Assembly: GCA_028691595.1 (NCBI GenBank)
Contig: JAQUZA010000026.1
Coordinates: forward strand, 1 to 15,324
From: Candidatus Rifleibacteriota bacterium
GTDB lineage: Bacteria; Muiribacteriota; Ozemobacteria; Ozemobacterales; Ozemobacteraceae
Length of the DNA stretch: 15,324 bases
Direction: 5' to 3'
Below, one piece after another: positions 1 through 7,613 of this stretch; positions within the stretch are counted from its first letter, which is position 1; each line of letters opens with the position of its first letter. Made by a program: the position numbers and the translations under genes. The notes beneath the pieces are model-generated. The model had not been told where the DNA came from and ran no database searches. It was given only the letters and a program-made list of their open reading frames with translations.

Positions 1-619
1 CAGAAAAACCAGGAGTGGTAAACTGGCTAACCCTGACTCCAAGCTTTGTCTTACCTGGATAAATTCTTGTCTCTACGGCGTGACCGCGCCCCCCATGGCC
101 GTCAGTCCAGAGCCGCAAGCGGCCATCGTCTGGGAACCGGCTTGTCAAACGGAGAACACCGCCAATGCTGCTGCTTCCCCACATGGTTGCGCGGTTGCCA
201 GCCCAGAACTCAGCCTGTTCAAATTGAAGAGTCGGGTAATCGCCAATATCGGGAGTGCCGGTAAATGGGTCATTAACGGGCAAACCGTCTTTTACGACCA
301 GAATCTTGTTGCCGGAAAGCCCTCCGGAACTTATTGAACATACTGTTCCGGCACCGCCGCTACTGCGCAATGAGATGCCCATCTGGCCATCCAGGCTTTC
401 AGAAAGGGTTGAGTGCCCGGTTGCCGGCAGAATCTCAAAATACGTCTCACCATCAGGCCGGCCGGTAATCGATTCCGGGTGATTCCAGGGAAGTGCTTCA
501 ACGGTTACCGTTCCAAGATCGAAATCTGACCTGGAAACGGCATATTCCGGAACATCTGCCAGAACAGAAACGGAACAAAGAAGAAAAAAAATGGGTGCAG
601 AAAACAGCTTTTTGAGCAT
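1..619 (-). CDS. TonB-dependent receptor, N-terminal part (BtuB-like), truncated by window edge
   Basis: Reading the minus strand from ATG at 619, the frame stays open for 206 codons to the left edge, so the 3' end lies outside the window. Residues 1-21 form a signal peptide (MLKK, hydrophobic core, cleavage after LA). A TonB-box-like stretch follows at about 36-41 (GTVTVE). Residues about 65-162 look like a TonB plug domain: ILVVKDGLPVNDP at 106-118 matches the conserved V(L/V)(V/L)DGxPxND segment, and WGSSSIGGVLRLTS at 147-160 matches the YGxxAIGGVINI segment. The start is forced because the codon two before the ATG is TGA in frame; GAGGTGG at 629-635 is the likely ribosome binding site, 9 nt away. 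In the outer membrane such receptors import scarce ligands using TonB energy. The cobalamin riboswitch in its leader argues for a corrinoid substrate; this is inferred, not seen in the protein. Family assignment is strong, substrate moderate. Confidence 0.88.
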   Translation of the reverse strand, partial: MLKKLFSAPIFFLLCSVSVLADVPEYAVSRSDFDLGTVTVEALPWNHPESITGRPDGETYFEILPATGHSTLSESLDGQMGISLRSSGGAGTVCSISSGGLSGNKILVVKDGLPVNDPFTGTPDIGDYPTLQFEQAEFWAGNRATMWGSSSIGGVLRLTSRFPDDGRLRLWTDGHGGRGHAVETRIYPGKTKLGVRVSQFTTPGFS

Positions 620-645
620 GGGTCATCGCCACCTCGTCTAAAATT

Positions 646-666
646 CACCAGAGAAAAGCTCCAGTG
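646..666 (-). promoter_or_regulatory. Hairpin between riboswitch aptamer and receptor start (possible expression platform)
   Basis: On the minus strand CACTGGAG (666-659), loop CTTTT and CTCTGGTG (653-646) pair over 8 bp including two G-U pairs, followed by AATTTTAG. The first arm abuts the 3' strand of aptamer stem P1 (676-667). It may be the expression-platform hairpin or the partner of the kissing-loop contact typical of B12 riboswitches. It lacks a strong U-run, so an intrinsic terminator is less likely than translational control. Confidence 0.45.
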
Positions 667-808
667 TGGCTTAGAGATATTCCGGCTTGTGGATCATCCG
701 CATGCCCGGTCTTCCCATCATTGCGACAGTGACCATGAGGTGGGCATTTGTCCCCAGTTACGGCGACGGACTCGCGCGAGAGTTACACTCGACTTCTCTT
801 TTCAGCCA
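667..808 (-). promoter_or_regulatory. Cobalamin (B12) riboswitch aptamer
   Basis: Several landmarks of the cobalamin riboswitch family occur in order on the minus strand. P1 pairs TGGCT (808-804) and AGAG (799-796) with CTCT (676-673) and AGCCA (671-667). Next come two small hairpins: ACTC/GAGT flanking TCGCGC, and TGGG/CCCA enclosing GACAAAT. The core then reads GGTC-ACTG (733-726), GATGGGAA (719-712) and GACC, so that GGTC/GACC form the four-way-junction stem as in GCCACTG...GGGAAGGC of the family. Last is a B12-box-like AAGCCGGAATATC (688-676), compared with the consensus AGYCMGGAGACC and its AGxCxGAATACC variants. It sits directly upstream of a TonB-dependent receptor, the classic target. 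B12 binding would normally repress expression. A covariance-model search was not possible; the B12 box departs from consensus at a few positions. Confidence 0.82.
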
Positions 809-814
809 GTGGCG

Positions 815-843
815 ATATTAAAACAGTCGCCCAACAAAAGCAA
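815..843 (-). promoter_or_regulatory. Putative sigma70-like promoter for riboswitch-receptor transcript
   Basis: TTGCTT (843-838), a 17-nt spacer and TAATAT (820-815) lie on the minus strand just after the hybrid kinase stop codon. The predicted transcription start, near 808, coincides with the 5' strand of riboswitch stem P1. The hexamers are imperfect, so confidence rests mainly on position. Confidence 0.45.
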
Positions 844-870
844 GAAATAGCACAAAAAATCTGTGGCAGA

Positions 871-2487
871 TCAGTCTTTTTCACAGCAATTCTTTCGGGC
901 TTTAAGGGTTTCGCGAATTGCAACCGACAGCCCAGGCAGATCAAATGGTTTTTGAATGAAATGAATGTTCTGGCTTACCATGCCCTGCTGTGAAATTACA
1001 TCTGCTGTATAGCCTGACATATACAAAACCGCGATATTCGGGCAGATTTCAATTATCTGCCGGGCCAGATCACGCCCGTTGACACCGGGCATAACCACGT
1101 CAGTCAGCAGCACATCAAGTTGACCGGCTTGCTGTCGGGCTTTGCCGATTGCTTCTTCATGATTTGCAGCCGAATAAACCTTGTAACCCAGATGCTTGAG
1201 CATCATCTCAGTCATTGCCAGAACAGTCGGCTCATCTTCCACCAGCAAAACGATGCCGGCTGCCGAAGTCGCCGATGCTGCAGTCGTCTCTTTGCCAGCA
1301 GTTTCAGGCAATTCCTGATGCGATGGCAAATACAGGCGAAAGGTTGAGCCGCTACCGGGCCTGCTCTCAACATCGATAAAACCATCATTCTGCTGCACTA
1401 TGCCGTATATGGTGGCCAGGCCAAGCCCGGTTCCTCTGCCAATCACCTTGGTTGTATAAAATGGTTCAAATAAATGGGCCATGGCTTCTTCATCCATTCC
1501 ACAGCCATTATCGCGTATTGTTAACATCACATAAGAAGAACCGGCGACAGCCGCCTCGTGATGCAAACAAAACTCTTCATTACCATGCTGTAGAGAGGTT
1601 TCGATAGTTACCTGGCCTGTGCCTGAAATAGCATCTCTGGCGTTAACACAAAGGTTAGTAAGAATCTGATCGATCTGCGACGGATCGATTTTGATAAAAA
1701 GCTTCTCTCTACATGGGTTAAAAACGAGTTTTACGTTCTCGCCGATCAGGCGGTAGAGCATTCTCAGCATCTCTGAAATCGTACGATTCAAATCTATTGT
1801 TACGGGTGAAATCGTCTGTTTGCGGGCAAAAGCAAGAAGCTGGCGCGTCAGATCTGCCGACCGCGTCGCCGCTTTTCGAATCTGTTCAAGATATTCAAAA
1901 AGAGGGTCAGCCGGCAAAACCTTGTGCAGCGCCAGTTCTGTATAACCAAGTATCGCTCCGAGCATGTTGTTAAAATCATGGGCAACACCACCGGCAAGCC
2001 GGCCGACAGACTCCATTTTCTGAGCCTGTAAAAGCTGCGCCTGGAGCTTTTCCTTTTCTTTTTCAGTTTCTGCAAGCTTCTTTTCGGTCTGAATAGCCCT
2101 GAAAACCCTTTCCAATACACCTGGAATCCGATCGAGAAATTCGGTATCCTTGACCAGATAATCCTGGGCTCCAAGCTTCATCATATCGACGGCAAGTCTC
2201 TCGTCGCCCTGGCCGGTCATAATGATAAATGGAATATGCAAACCGCGTTCAGACAATTTTTCGACAATGGTGCGCCCCGTCATATCGTAAAGTTTCTGGT
2301 CGAGCAACAGAAGCTCTGGTGCAGACGAAGCTATCAGTTCAAGAGCTTCGCAGCCCCTTTCGACCCCACAGGCTGCAATATTGAGTTTTGCAAGAGTTCG
2401 CATGATCAGATTTCTAAAACCCTCGTCATCATCGACGATAAGAACTCTGATACCTTTCGGTTTTTCCTGCTCACGTTTTGCTTTCAT
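871..2487 (-). CDS. Hybrid histidine kinase, REC-HisKA-HATPase-REC
   Basis: A soluble 538-aa two-component protein with no membrane segment. Residues 13-126 are a receiver with acidic pocket DDD (19-21) and phosphoacceptor D63. A charged coiled coil (about 133-158) leads to the HisKA domain with phospho-histidine H170 in VAHDFNN. The ATPase domain has the N-box N282 (NARDA), G1 DNGCGM (326-331), FEPFYTT and G2 GTGLGLA (352-358). A second receiver at the C-terminus has D463 (TDVVMPG) and K513. All catalytic residues are present. It probably takes phosphate through its N-terminal receiver from an upstream kinase and passes it to the C-terminal receiver. I chose ATG at 2487 because GGGA lies 6 nt upstream; an in-frame GTG at 2499 would add four residues but has no visible binding site. 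It follows the receiver gene by 15 nt, suggesting one operon. No DNA-binding output domain is visible. Confidence 0.9.
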   Translation of the reverse strand: MKAKREQEKPKGIRVLIVDDDEGFRNLIMRTLAKLNIAACGVERGCEALELIASSAPELLLLDQKLYDMTGRTIVEKLSERGLHIPFIIMTGQGDERLAVDMMKLGAQDYLVKDTEFLDRIPGVLERVFRAIQTEKKLAETEKEKEKLQAQLLQAQKMESVGRLAGGVAHDFNNMLGAILGYTELALHKVLPADPLFEYLEQIRKAATRSADLTRQLLAFARKQTISPVTIDLNRTISEMLRMLYRLIGENVKLVFNPCREKLFIKIDPSQIDQILTNLCVNARDAISGTGQVTIETSLQHGNEEFCLHHEAAVAGSSYVMLTIRDNGCGMDEEAMAHLFEPFYTTKVIGRGTGLGLATIYGIVQQNDGFIDVESRPGSGSTFRLYLPSHQELPETAGKETTAASATSAAGIVLLVEDEPTVLAMTEMMLKHLGYKVYSAANHEEAIGKARQQAGQLDVLLTDVVMPGVNGRDLARQIIEICPNIAVLYMSGYTADVISQQGMVSQNIHFIQKPFDLPGLSVAIRETLKARKNCCEKD

Positions 2488-2502
2488 ACTTTTTCCCACA
2501 AA

Positions 2503-2952
2503 TCAGAGATTTTTACCATTCAACTGTGGCAACTCAACCACCGAAAGAAAAAGACCCAATTGCCTGATGGCATTAACAAAAGCCTCATATTCAACAGGTT
2601 TGGTTATGTAATTATTACAGCCAAGGCTATGGCAATGCTCTACTTCACGCGGATCGTCGGTTGTGGTAATCATAACCACGGGCATTTTTTTTAGTTCGTC
2701 ATCTGACTTAATCTGCCGCAAAACCTCAATACCATCAACCTTTGGCATGCGGATATCCAGTAACAGAATGTATGAAAGCCCCTTCTGCCGGTGAGGGCCG
2801 TTTCCAAGACAGAAAATGAAGTTAAGAATTTCCTGGCCGTCAACAAAATGCTTAATTTCATTAACTATACCGGCTCGAAATAGATTTTTGCGTATCAGCC
2901 CTGCGTGCCCTTCATCATCCTCGGCAACCAGAATTACCACTTCCTGCTGCAT
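2503..2952 (-). CDS. Single-domain response regulator (CheY/Rcp1-like)
   Basis: A 149-aa protein that is entirely one receiver domain: acidic residues E11-D12-D13, phosphoacceptor D66 (LLLDIRMPKVDG), T96-T97 switch region and K118 (YITKP). The insertion between beta2 and beta3 (about residues 49-59) and the length resemble the Rcp1-type receivers often encoded next to PAS/GAF or phytochrome-like kinases. The frame opens at 3033 inside the preceding kinase gene, but ATG at 2952 is preceded by GGGAGGA at ideal spacing, so the shorter start is preferred. It lies 32 nt after the large kinase and 15 nt before the hybrid kinase, fitting a shuttle between the two. No output domain is present, so it acts by protein contact or phosphotransfer. 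Confidence 0.88.
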   Translation of the reverse strand: MQQEVVILVAEDDEGHAGLIRKNLFRAGIVNEIKHFVDGQEILNFIFCLGNGPHRQKGLSYILLLDIRMPKVDGIEVLRQIKSDDELKKMPVVMITTTDDPREVEHCHSLGCNNYITKPVEYEAFVNAIRQLGLFLSVVELPQLNGKNL

Positions 2953-2984
2953 GCCAGTCCTCCCTGTCGATTCATTTGCCAGGC

Positions 2985-5900
2985 TCAACTTTTGCTGCCC
3001 TCTATCGCCGAGGGCAGTGTCACCCGAAAACAACTACCAACCCCAGGTGTTGAATCCAGCGAGATTTCTCCGTTAAGCATTTCGAGCACCTGTCTTACAA
3101 TTGTCAGACCAAGCCCTTCACCCTCTGTTTTTGCAGGCTCGAGACGGTGAAAAAGCTCGAATATCTTATCTTTATGCTGAGGGGCTATGCCGATGCCGTT
3201 GTCCTCTACGCAATAAATACTTTTACCGTCCCTTACCCTGCCGCTTACCCTTATCATGCCCTTTCGGCCACTGTCGAGATATTTGATGGCATTGCCTATC
3301 AGATTGGAAAAAACCTGAGTAACCTGAACACAATCCCCGATACAGGGAGGCAAACTTTCAATTTGCAGATCAACACCGGTTTTACCAGCCTCAAAATCAT
3401 TCGCAGCGACGATTTCATTGACAAGACGATTCATATCTATCACCCCGATGTTGAGCGCGGCCCGACCCAGTCGTGACAGCTTGAGCAACCCTTTGAGAAG
3501 AGCGTCCATCTGCCTGGCGCTTTTGCGGATATGGGCAAGGGATTCATTAATATCAGAAAGAATGGTTTCCAGATGCACATCATTACCTGCAACTGATTCT
3601 TCAGACAGAGCATTCTGCAGTTCGTCAAGGGCAAAACTGATTTCGCGGCTGTAGCCATCAACGTTTACCAGAGGAGAACGCAGGTCATGCGATGCCACAT
3701 AAAGCAACTGCTCGAGTTCTTTGTTTTTTGCCGCTATGACCTGTTCGGTCTGCTTGCGGGAGGTAATATCGCGAACCCACTCGACAAAAAGGTCACAATC
3801 ACCATCACCGTCAATTATTGGCAGCACCCTCAACTCGATCCATCTTCCATCTGCCAGCTGCGACTCGCTAATACATGGTTTACCACTTTCAAACACTGAC
3901 TTCGCCAGACAACCCTCACAGACATCGTCGCAGCCGCGATAGGCTTTAAAACATTTGCTGCCGGTTTTGCGCATATTTTCAGCTACTGCCCCAAAGCCGT
4001 TCCAGTTACTGTAAACGATGTTCATCTGCCGGTCATGAACCGAAACCATGTCAGGAACAATTGCAAGAATTTTGCTTAAGCGCGCTTCGCTCTCGCGCAG
4101 GCTTTTTTCTGCCTGCCTTCTTTCTGCGGCAACCATAATCTGCCCGGCGAATGCAGCAAAGGCACAAATAAAGGCTTCTTCATCTGAATTCCATTTTCTG
4201 GGGTGGCCGGTTTGTTCACAGCTGATAATACCGCGAAGCCTACCATCGATAAAGATTCCGGCATCGAGAAGCGAACGGATGTCATTAGGTTTTAAATATA
4301 AATCAACAAGATCCAGAGTATTTCTATTGGTCAACGCGTCATCAGCACAAACATGACTGTCTGAGTTAATAGCCTTAAAATAGGTCGGGAACACGGCCGA
4401 TTCAAATGTTTCACCTGAGGAAAATTGTCTATTTTCCAGGCTGAACAAGGTCTGACAGACAAATCTGCCGTCAGCGGCAAGTGCCCAGACACTGCTTCGC
4501 GAAGCATCAAGGGTGTCTGCAAGCACCTCTGTAATTCGCCTGAAAGCAGAATCAGCATTGCCTGATGAAACCACTTCGTCAACCATAATTGCCGCAATGG
4601 CACCACGTTGAAGAACCGCCCGGTTCTCGCTTTCTTTAAGAACATCCAGAGCAATTTTGCGTTCAGTTATATCCCTGGCAGCGGCATAAATAATAGAACC
4701 ACCCGGTGAAGACCTCCATTCAAGAAAGTGATAGTTGCCGTCGCGGCACTTGAAACGATTGGTAAAATTCGTTACGGTTTCCTGCTGAGCAAGTTTTGCA
4801 AGTGCATTGGTGGTTGCCGGCATATCATCGGGGTGCACAAATTCAAGAAATTTTCGATTCTGCAATTCTTCGACACTGTAACCAAGAACTCTTTCCCATT
4901 CTTTGTTAACTTTGATAAAGTTTCCTTGTGTGTCAGCAATACAAAGTAAATCAAGAGCCGAAGAAAAAAAGGTTTCGAGTTCAGAAGTTTTTTCGCGCAG
5001 AGCTGCTTCGGTTATTTTCTGCTCTGATATGTCAAAGAAAAAACCATCCCAGATGGTGCTTCCGTCTGACATTCTCTCTGGGGTTGAGCGCGCCTCGACC
5101 CAGTTCAGATTACCCCGGTTCGTATACCTGAAAATGCAATGAAAAGGCTTAAGCGTTCTGGCAGACTCAACGACACTATCTTGAAATGCCTTTCTCTCAT
5201 CTGGCTCTATTTTATCAAGCAGCATGTTTACATCTCTCATTGCATCTTCTGCCTTAATGCCGGTTACAATAAATAGAGTATCGTTGATAAATGGAAACGA
5301 ACAACTGCCATCCGCAGCCATTTTAAACTGAAAAACCACTGCTGATAAATTCTGGGCAAGTCTTTTGTATTTCTTCTCACTTTGCAAAAGCGAGCCAAGA
5401 ATCTTTTTGCGGGCTAATAAAACCTTTACTAAAGCGATAATCAGCAGCAATTGAATTATCATTACAGCCGAGAGTGTAACAACATACCAGTATTGTCTTT
5501 TTTCAAGGTTCTTCTGCGCAGATATGTCGACAAAAGCACCAACCAGGCCCGCTATCTGGCCATGCTGGTCATAAAAGGGCTGCTTTCCAAAAATTACCGG
5601 GCGAAAATTGCCGCATTTATCTTTGACTTCAAACTCGTATATCTGATGCTGCGGGCTATTCATCAACTCAAGATCTGCCTGATGATACTTTTCAGCCAGA
5701 TCACCCGGCCAAAGGTCGTATACAGTCTTGCCTCTTATCTGCTCGTTCGTAACCCCCTGAATCTGGGCAAAAACATCATTACAACCCAGATATCGCCCTT
5801 CTTTGTCTTTATAAAAAACCGCCACCGGAATGGCTCGCAGCAATGAATCAACGAACATGTTGTGCTCTCTCTGCAAATCTTCTGATTCATTTGTCTCAGG

Positions 5901-6056
5901 TTTGCTGATAATGGTTTGACCTGACAGCTTCCTGGCATTTTCAGACAAGGGCTGAGTCTGAGGGTTCTCAGAGCAAAAAGCGATCACAACAGTTAAAACA
6001 AGCGCTAAAAAAATATAAGAAATTTTCGCACCCTTTTTAAGGCCGGGTATTCTCAT
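2985..6056 (-). CDS. Membrane-anchored multi-PAS/GAF sensor histidine kinase
   Basis: This is a 1023-aa sensor kinase. Hydrophobic segments lie at about 12-28 and 190-213. A PAS domain (about 64-180) sits between them and would be extracytoplasmic if both cross the membrane. Cytoplasmic PAS domains follow at about 228-350 and 355-468, a GAF domain at about 480-645 and another PAS at about 655-768 carrying the cysteine cluster C702/C709/C713/C716. The kinase core has HisKA H790 (YVASHDLRSPL), N-box N922 (NLIGNAIKY), G1 DNGIGI (952-957) and G2 GEGLGL (979-984). All catalytic residues are present, so it should autophosphorylate and feed the receiver gene 32 nt downstream. The HisKA type (SHDLRSPL) is common in phytochrome-like kinases, though no bilin-binding phytochrome module is seen. 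GGAG lies 4 nt before the ATG. The signal is unknown; PAS/GAF content allows redox, ligand or light sensing. Confidence 0.9.
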   Translation of the reverse strand: MRIPGLKKGAKISYIFLALVLTVVIAFCSENPQTQPLSENARKLSGQTIISKPETNESEDLQREHNMFVDSLLRAIPVAVFYKDKEGRYLGCNDVFAQIQGVTNEQIRGKTVYDLWPGDLAEKYHQADLELMNSPQHQIYEFEVKDKCGNFRPVIFGKQPFYDQHGQIAGLVGAFVDISAQKNLEKRQYWYVVTLSAVMIIQLLLIIALVKVLLARKKILGSLLQSEKKYKRLAQNLSAVVFQFKMAADGSCSFPFINDTLFIVTGIKAEDAMRDVNMLLDKIEPDERKAFQDSVVESARTLKPFHCIFRYTNRGNLNWVEARSTPERMSDGSTIWDGFFFDISEQKITEAALREKTSELETFFSSALDLLCIADTQGNFIKVNKEWERVLGYSVEELQNRKFLEFVHPDDMPATTNALAKLAQQETVTNFTNRFKCRDGNYHFLEWRSSPGGSIIYAAARDITERKIALDVLKESENRAVLQRGAIAAIMVDEVVSSGNADSAFRRITEVLADTLDASRSSVWALAADGRFVCQTLFSLENRQFSSGETFESAVFPTYFKAINSDSHVCADDALTNRNTLDLVDLYLKPNDIRSLLDAGIFIDGRLRGIISCEQTGHPRKWNSDEEAFICAFAAFAGQIMVAAERRQAEKSLRESEARLSKILAIVPDMVSVHDRQMNIVYSNWNGFGAVAENMRKTGSKCFKAYRGCDDVCEGCLAKSVFESGKPCISESQLADGRWIELRVLPIIDGDGDCDLFVEWVRDITSRKQTEQVIAAKNKELEQLLYVASHDLRSPLVNVDGYSREISFALDELQNALSEESVAGNDVHLETILSDINESLAHIRKSARQMDALLKGLLKLSRLGRAALNIGVIDMNRLVNEIVAANDFEAGKTGVDLQIESLPPCIGDCVQVTQVFSNLIGNAIKYLDSGRKGMIRVSGRVRDGKSIYCVEDNGIGIAPQHKDKIFELFHRLEPAKTEGEGLGLTIVRQVLEMLNGEISLDSTPGVGSCFRVTLPSAIEGSKS

Positions 6057-6384
6057 AAATCTCCGCTCTTAACAAGATTTTTCAAAAGATTCTCCATTCT
6101 CTGGCTATATACTCGATGTCTGCAGGTACTCACTTACAGAAGGCCCATAAACAAAACCCGGTGCATGTAGGTACAATGCCGAACCGTAATTTCAGACTCA
6201 GATCAACGCCGCCTCTGGAAAAGCATTGCCTGTGGTTATTTTTCGTTGGGGTTTTCGGCCGCTTCTCAGACAATCCCCAAGTTGTGATTCCTCTATCTAC
6301 AGAATACTTGAATCTGACAACTTGTGTAAAGTTTTTGTCTTGCAACAGAAATAGTCGCAAAAAATCGCCCTGAAAAGGCCAGAC
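6057..6384 (-). other. 328-bp intergenic gap without convincing gene
   Basis: This gap lies between the beta-barrel stop codon and the large kinase start. The minus strand shows a weak GCC/GGC hairpin followed by ATTTTTT just after the barrel stop (about 6359-6381), which may be a poor intrinsic terminator. The GGAG for the kinase lies near 6061-6064. Both strands hold short open frames (6130-6360 minus, 6116-6373 plus), but neither has a ribosome binding site or protein-like composition. I see no tRNA, riboswitch or clear sigma70 promoter. Confidence 0.55.
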
Positions 6385-7509
6385 TTAAAATTCGTAACCG
6401 GCCCGAAGCTTGATATCTTTTTGCAGATTCGAATCTGAGGCTCCAGAAATCACTGCCCCGGATAACTCGACCCAGCCCCATTGAACACGGCGGTTCAAAC
6501 GACCTTCGAGATTTTGTACCGTGCCACCACTTTTTTCAAAGCGCGTATCTTCAACTCCGATGCCAAAAGTTGTTTTTGACGAAATGCGCCGTTCAGCCCG
6601 CCCATAAATGGTTCTACTTGTTGAAGCATTATCAGTTTCAACCAGGTAACCCAGGCTTGCCCTGTCTCTATTTCTGGTTGTGAACGAAACGTTGCCATCG
6701 TAGAACCAGGCATCAGGTATTTTCGGGCCGCTGAACCAGAACTGGCTGCCAACGCCGCCCTCAACATACATCTGCCCGCTCTCAAGGCCGACATAATGGC
6801 GCATTACACCTGAATCAGAAGTATCGTTCTTGAACAGCTGATAATCGGAAGTTAAATCGAAGCGTCCTGGCTCAAAATACTGAAGTGAAAGCCGTGCAGA
6901 ATCGGTGGCCCCGCCACTGATGGCTTCACCACTGACTCTGAAATTTTCGGCGTTGTAACCAAGCATCGCACCGCCATAATCCTGGTCAAACTGCCTTACA
7001 GCCTTTACTGCCATATAGGCATTATCATTAAAACTGTAATGCAGGCGACCTTCTGCAAAAGATGGCTGGCCTGAATTTTTGCTGTCGATGCTGGCTATCC
7101 GGCCAAAATCAACGGTTGTTTTGAGCCTGTTGCCCGACGGGTAAAACCATGAAATCCCATCAACGGTCTGCAGACTGTTGTTTCCGGTAACAATGCGGCC
7201 AACCTTGAATTCAAGTGGACTCGACATGTTGTAACCTTTGAATGATGCCTGATAAAGATAATTCTTTTCAGGGGCTACACCGTAGAGATCCTTATAAAGA
7301 ACATGCCGGTAATTCAACTCAGTGACGAGATGTGTAGTCTTGCGGGTATAAATAAAACGCTGCGCCGACTTCTCGCGATAAGGACCAAAGGGAGTATCAG
7401 TATTGGATTCTTCACGTTCAAGTGATGGCACCGGCATCAGCGTTCCATCTGGCCTTGTCGAGGCAAATAGAGAACCGGCAGCAGGCAGCAGCCATGCCGC
7501 AAGCAGCAT
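6385..7509 (-). CDS. Probable outer-membrane beta-barrel protein, function unknown
   Basis: A 374-aa protein with a hydrophobic leader (MLLAAWLLPAAGSLFA, cleavage likely after LFA) and then alternating polar/aromatic stretches typical of amphipathic strands, many ending in aromatic residues. It closes with LRAGYEF, and a terminal phenylalanine is the usual Bam-complex recognition signal of outer-membrane barrels. I find no family motif that gives a substrate. The annotated ATG at 7509 has no ribosome binding site and gives a leader with no positive charges, whereas the open frame upstream supplies KRRR at the right place (see findings). It follows the lipoprotein gene by about 100 bp and is probably co-transcribed, so the two may act together at the outer membrane. 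Barrel assignment is inferred from composition; the role is unknown. Confidence 0.7.
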   Translation of the reverse strand: MLLAAWLLPAAGSLFASTRPDGTLMPVPSLEREESNTDTPFGPYREKSAQRFIYTRKTTHLVTELNYRHVLYKDLYGVAPEKNYLYQASFKGYNMSSPLEFKVGRIVTGNNSLQTVDGISWFYPSGNRLKTTVDFGRIASIDSKNSGQPSFAEGRLHYSFNDNAYMAVKAVRQFDQDYGGAMLGYNAENFRVSGEAISGGATDSARLSLQYFEPGRFDLTSDYQLFKNDTSDSGVMRHYVGLESGQMYVEGGVGSQFWFSGPKIPDAWFYDGNVSFTTRNRDRASLGYLVETDNASTSRTIYGRAERRISSKTTFGIGVEDTRFEKSGGTVQNLEGRLNRRVQWGWVELSGAVISGASDSNLQKDIKLRAGYEF

Positions 7510-7613
7510 TAACCAGAGAATTGTTCGCCTTCTTTTGATGTTTTTTTCCTGGTCTGAGTCTTCTAATGTAAATATCGGAAAAAAACACCTGAATCTGTAT
7601 AGCAGATAACAGG

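Noticed and set aside
811..831. GGCGA/TCGCC hairpin after the hybrid kinase as a terminator
   Set aside because: Only 5 bp with an 11-nt loop and no U-run; it overlaps the better-supported promoter of the riboswitch transcript.
748..993. Plus-strand open frame across the riboswitch and the end of the hybrid kinase
   Set aside because: It lies antisense to two features with strong independent support and has no ribosome binding site.
2953..3033. Longer start of the receiver gene overlapping the large kinase
   Set aside because: ATG at 2952 has GGGAGGA at ideal spacing and starts exactly at the receiver fold; the extra 27 residues have no receiver character.
6130..6360. 76-codon minus-strand open frame in the gap before the large kinase
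   Set aside because: No ribosome binding site, no protein-like composition, and no domain. The interval could be a dispersed intergenic repeat, but this cannot be judged without the genome.
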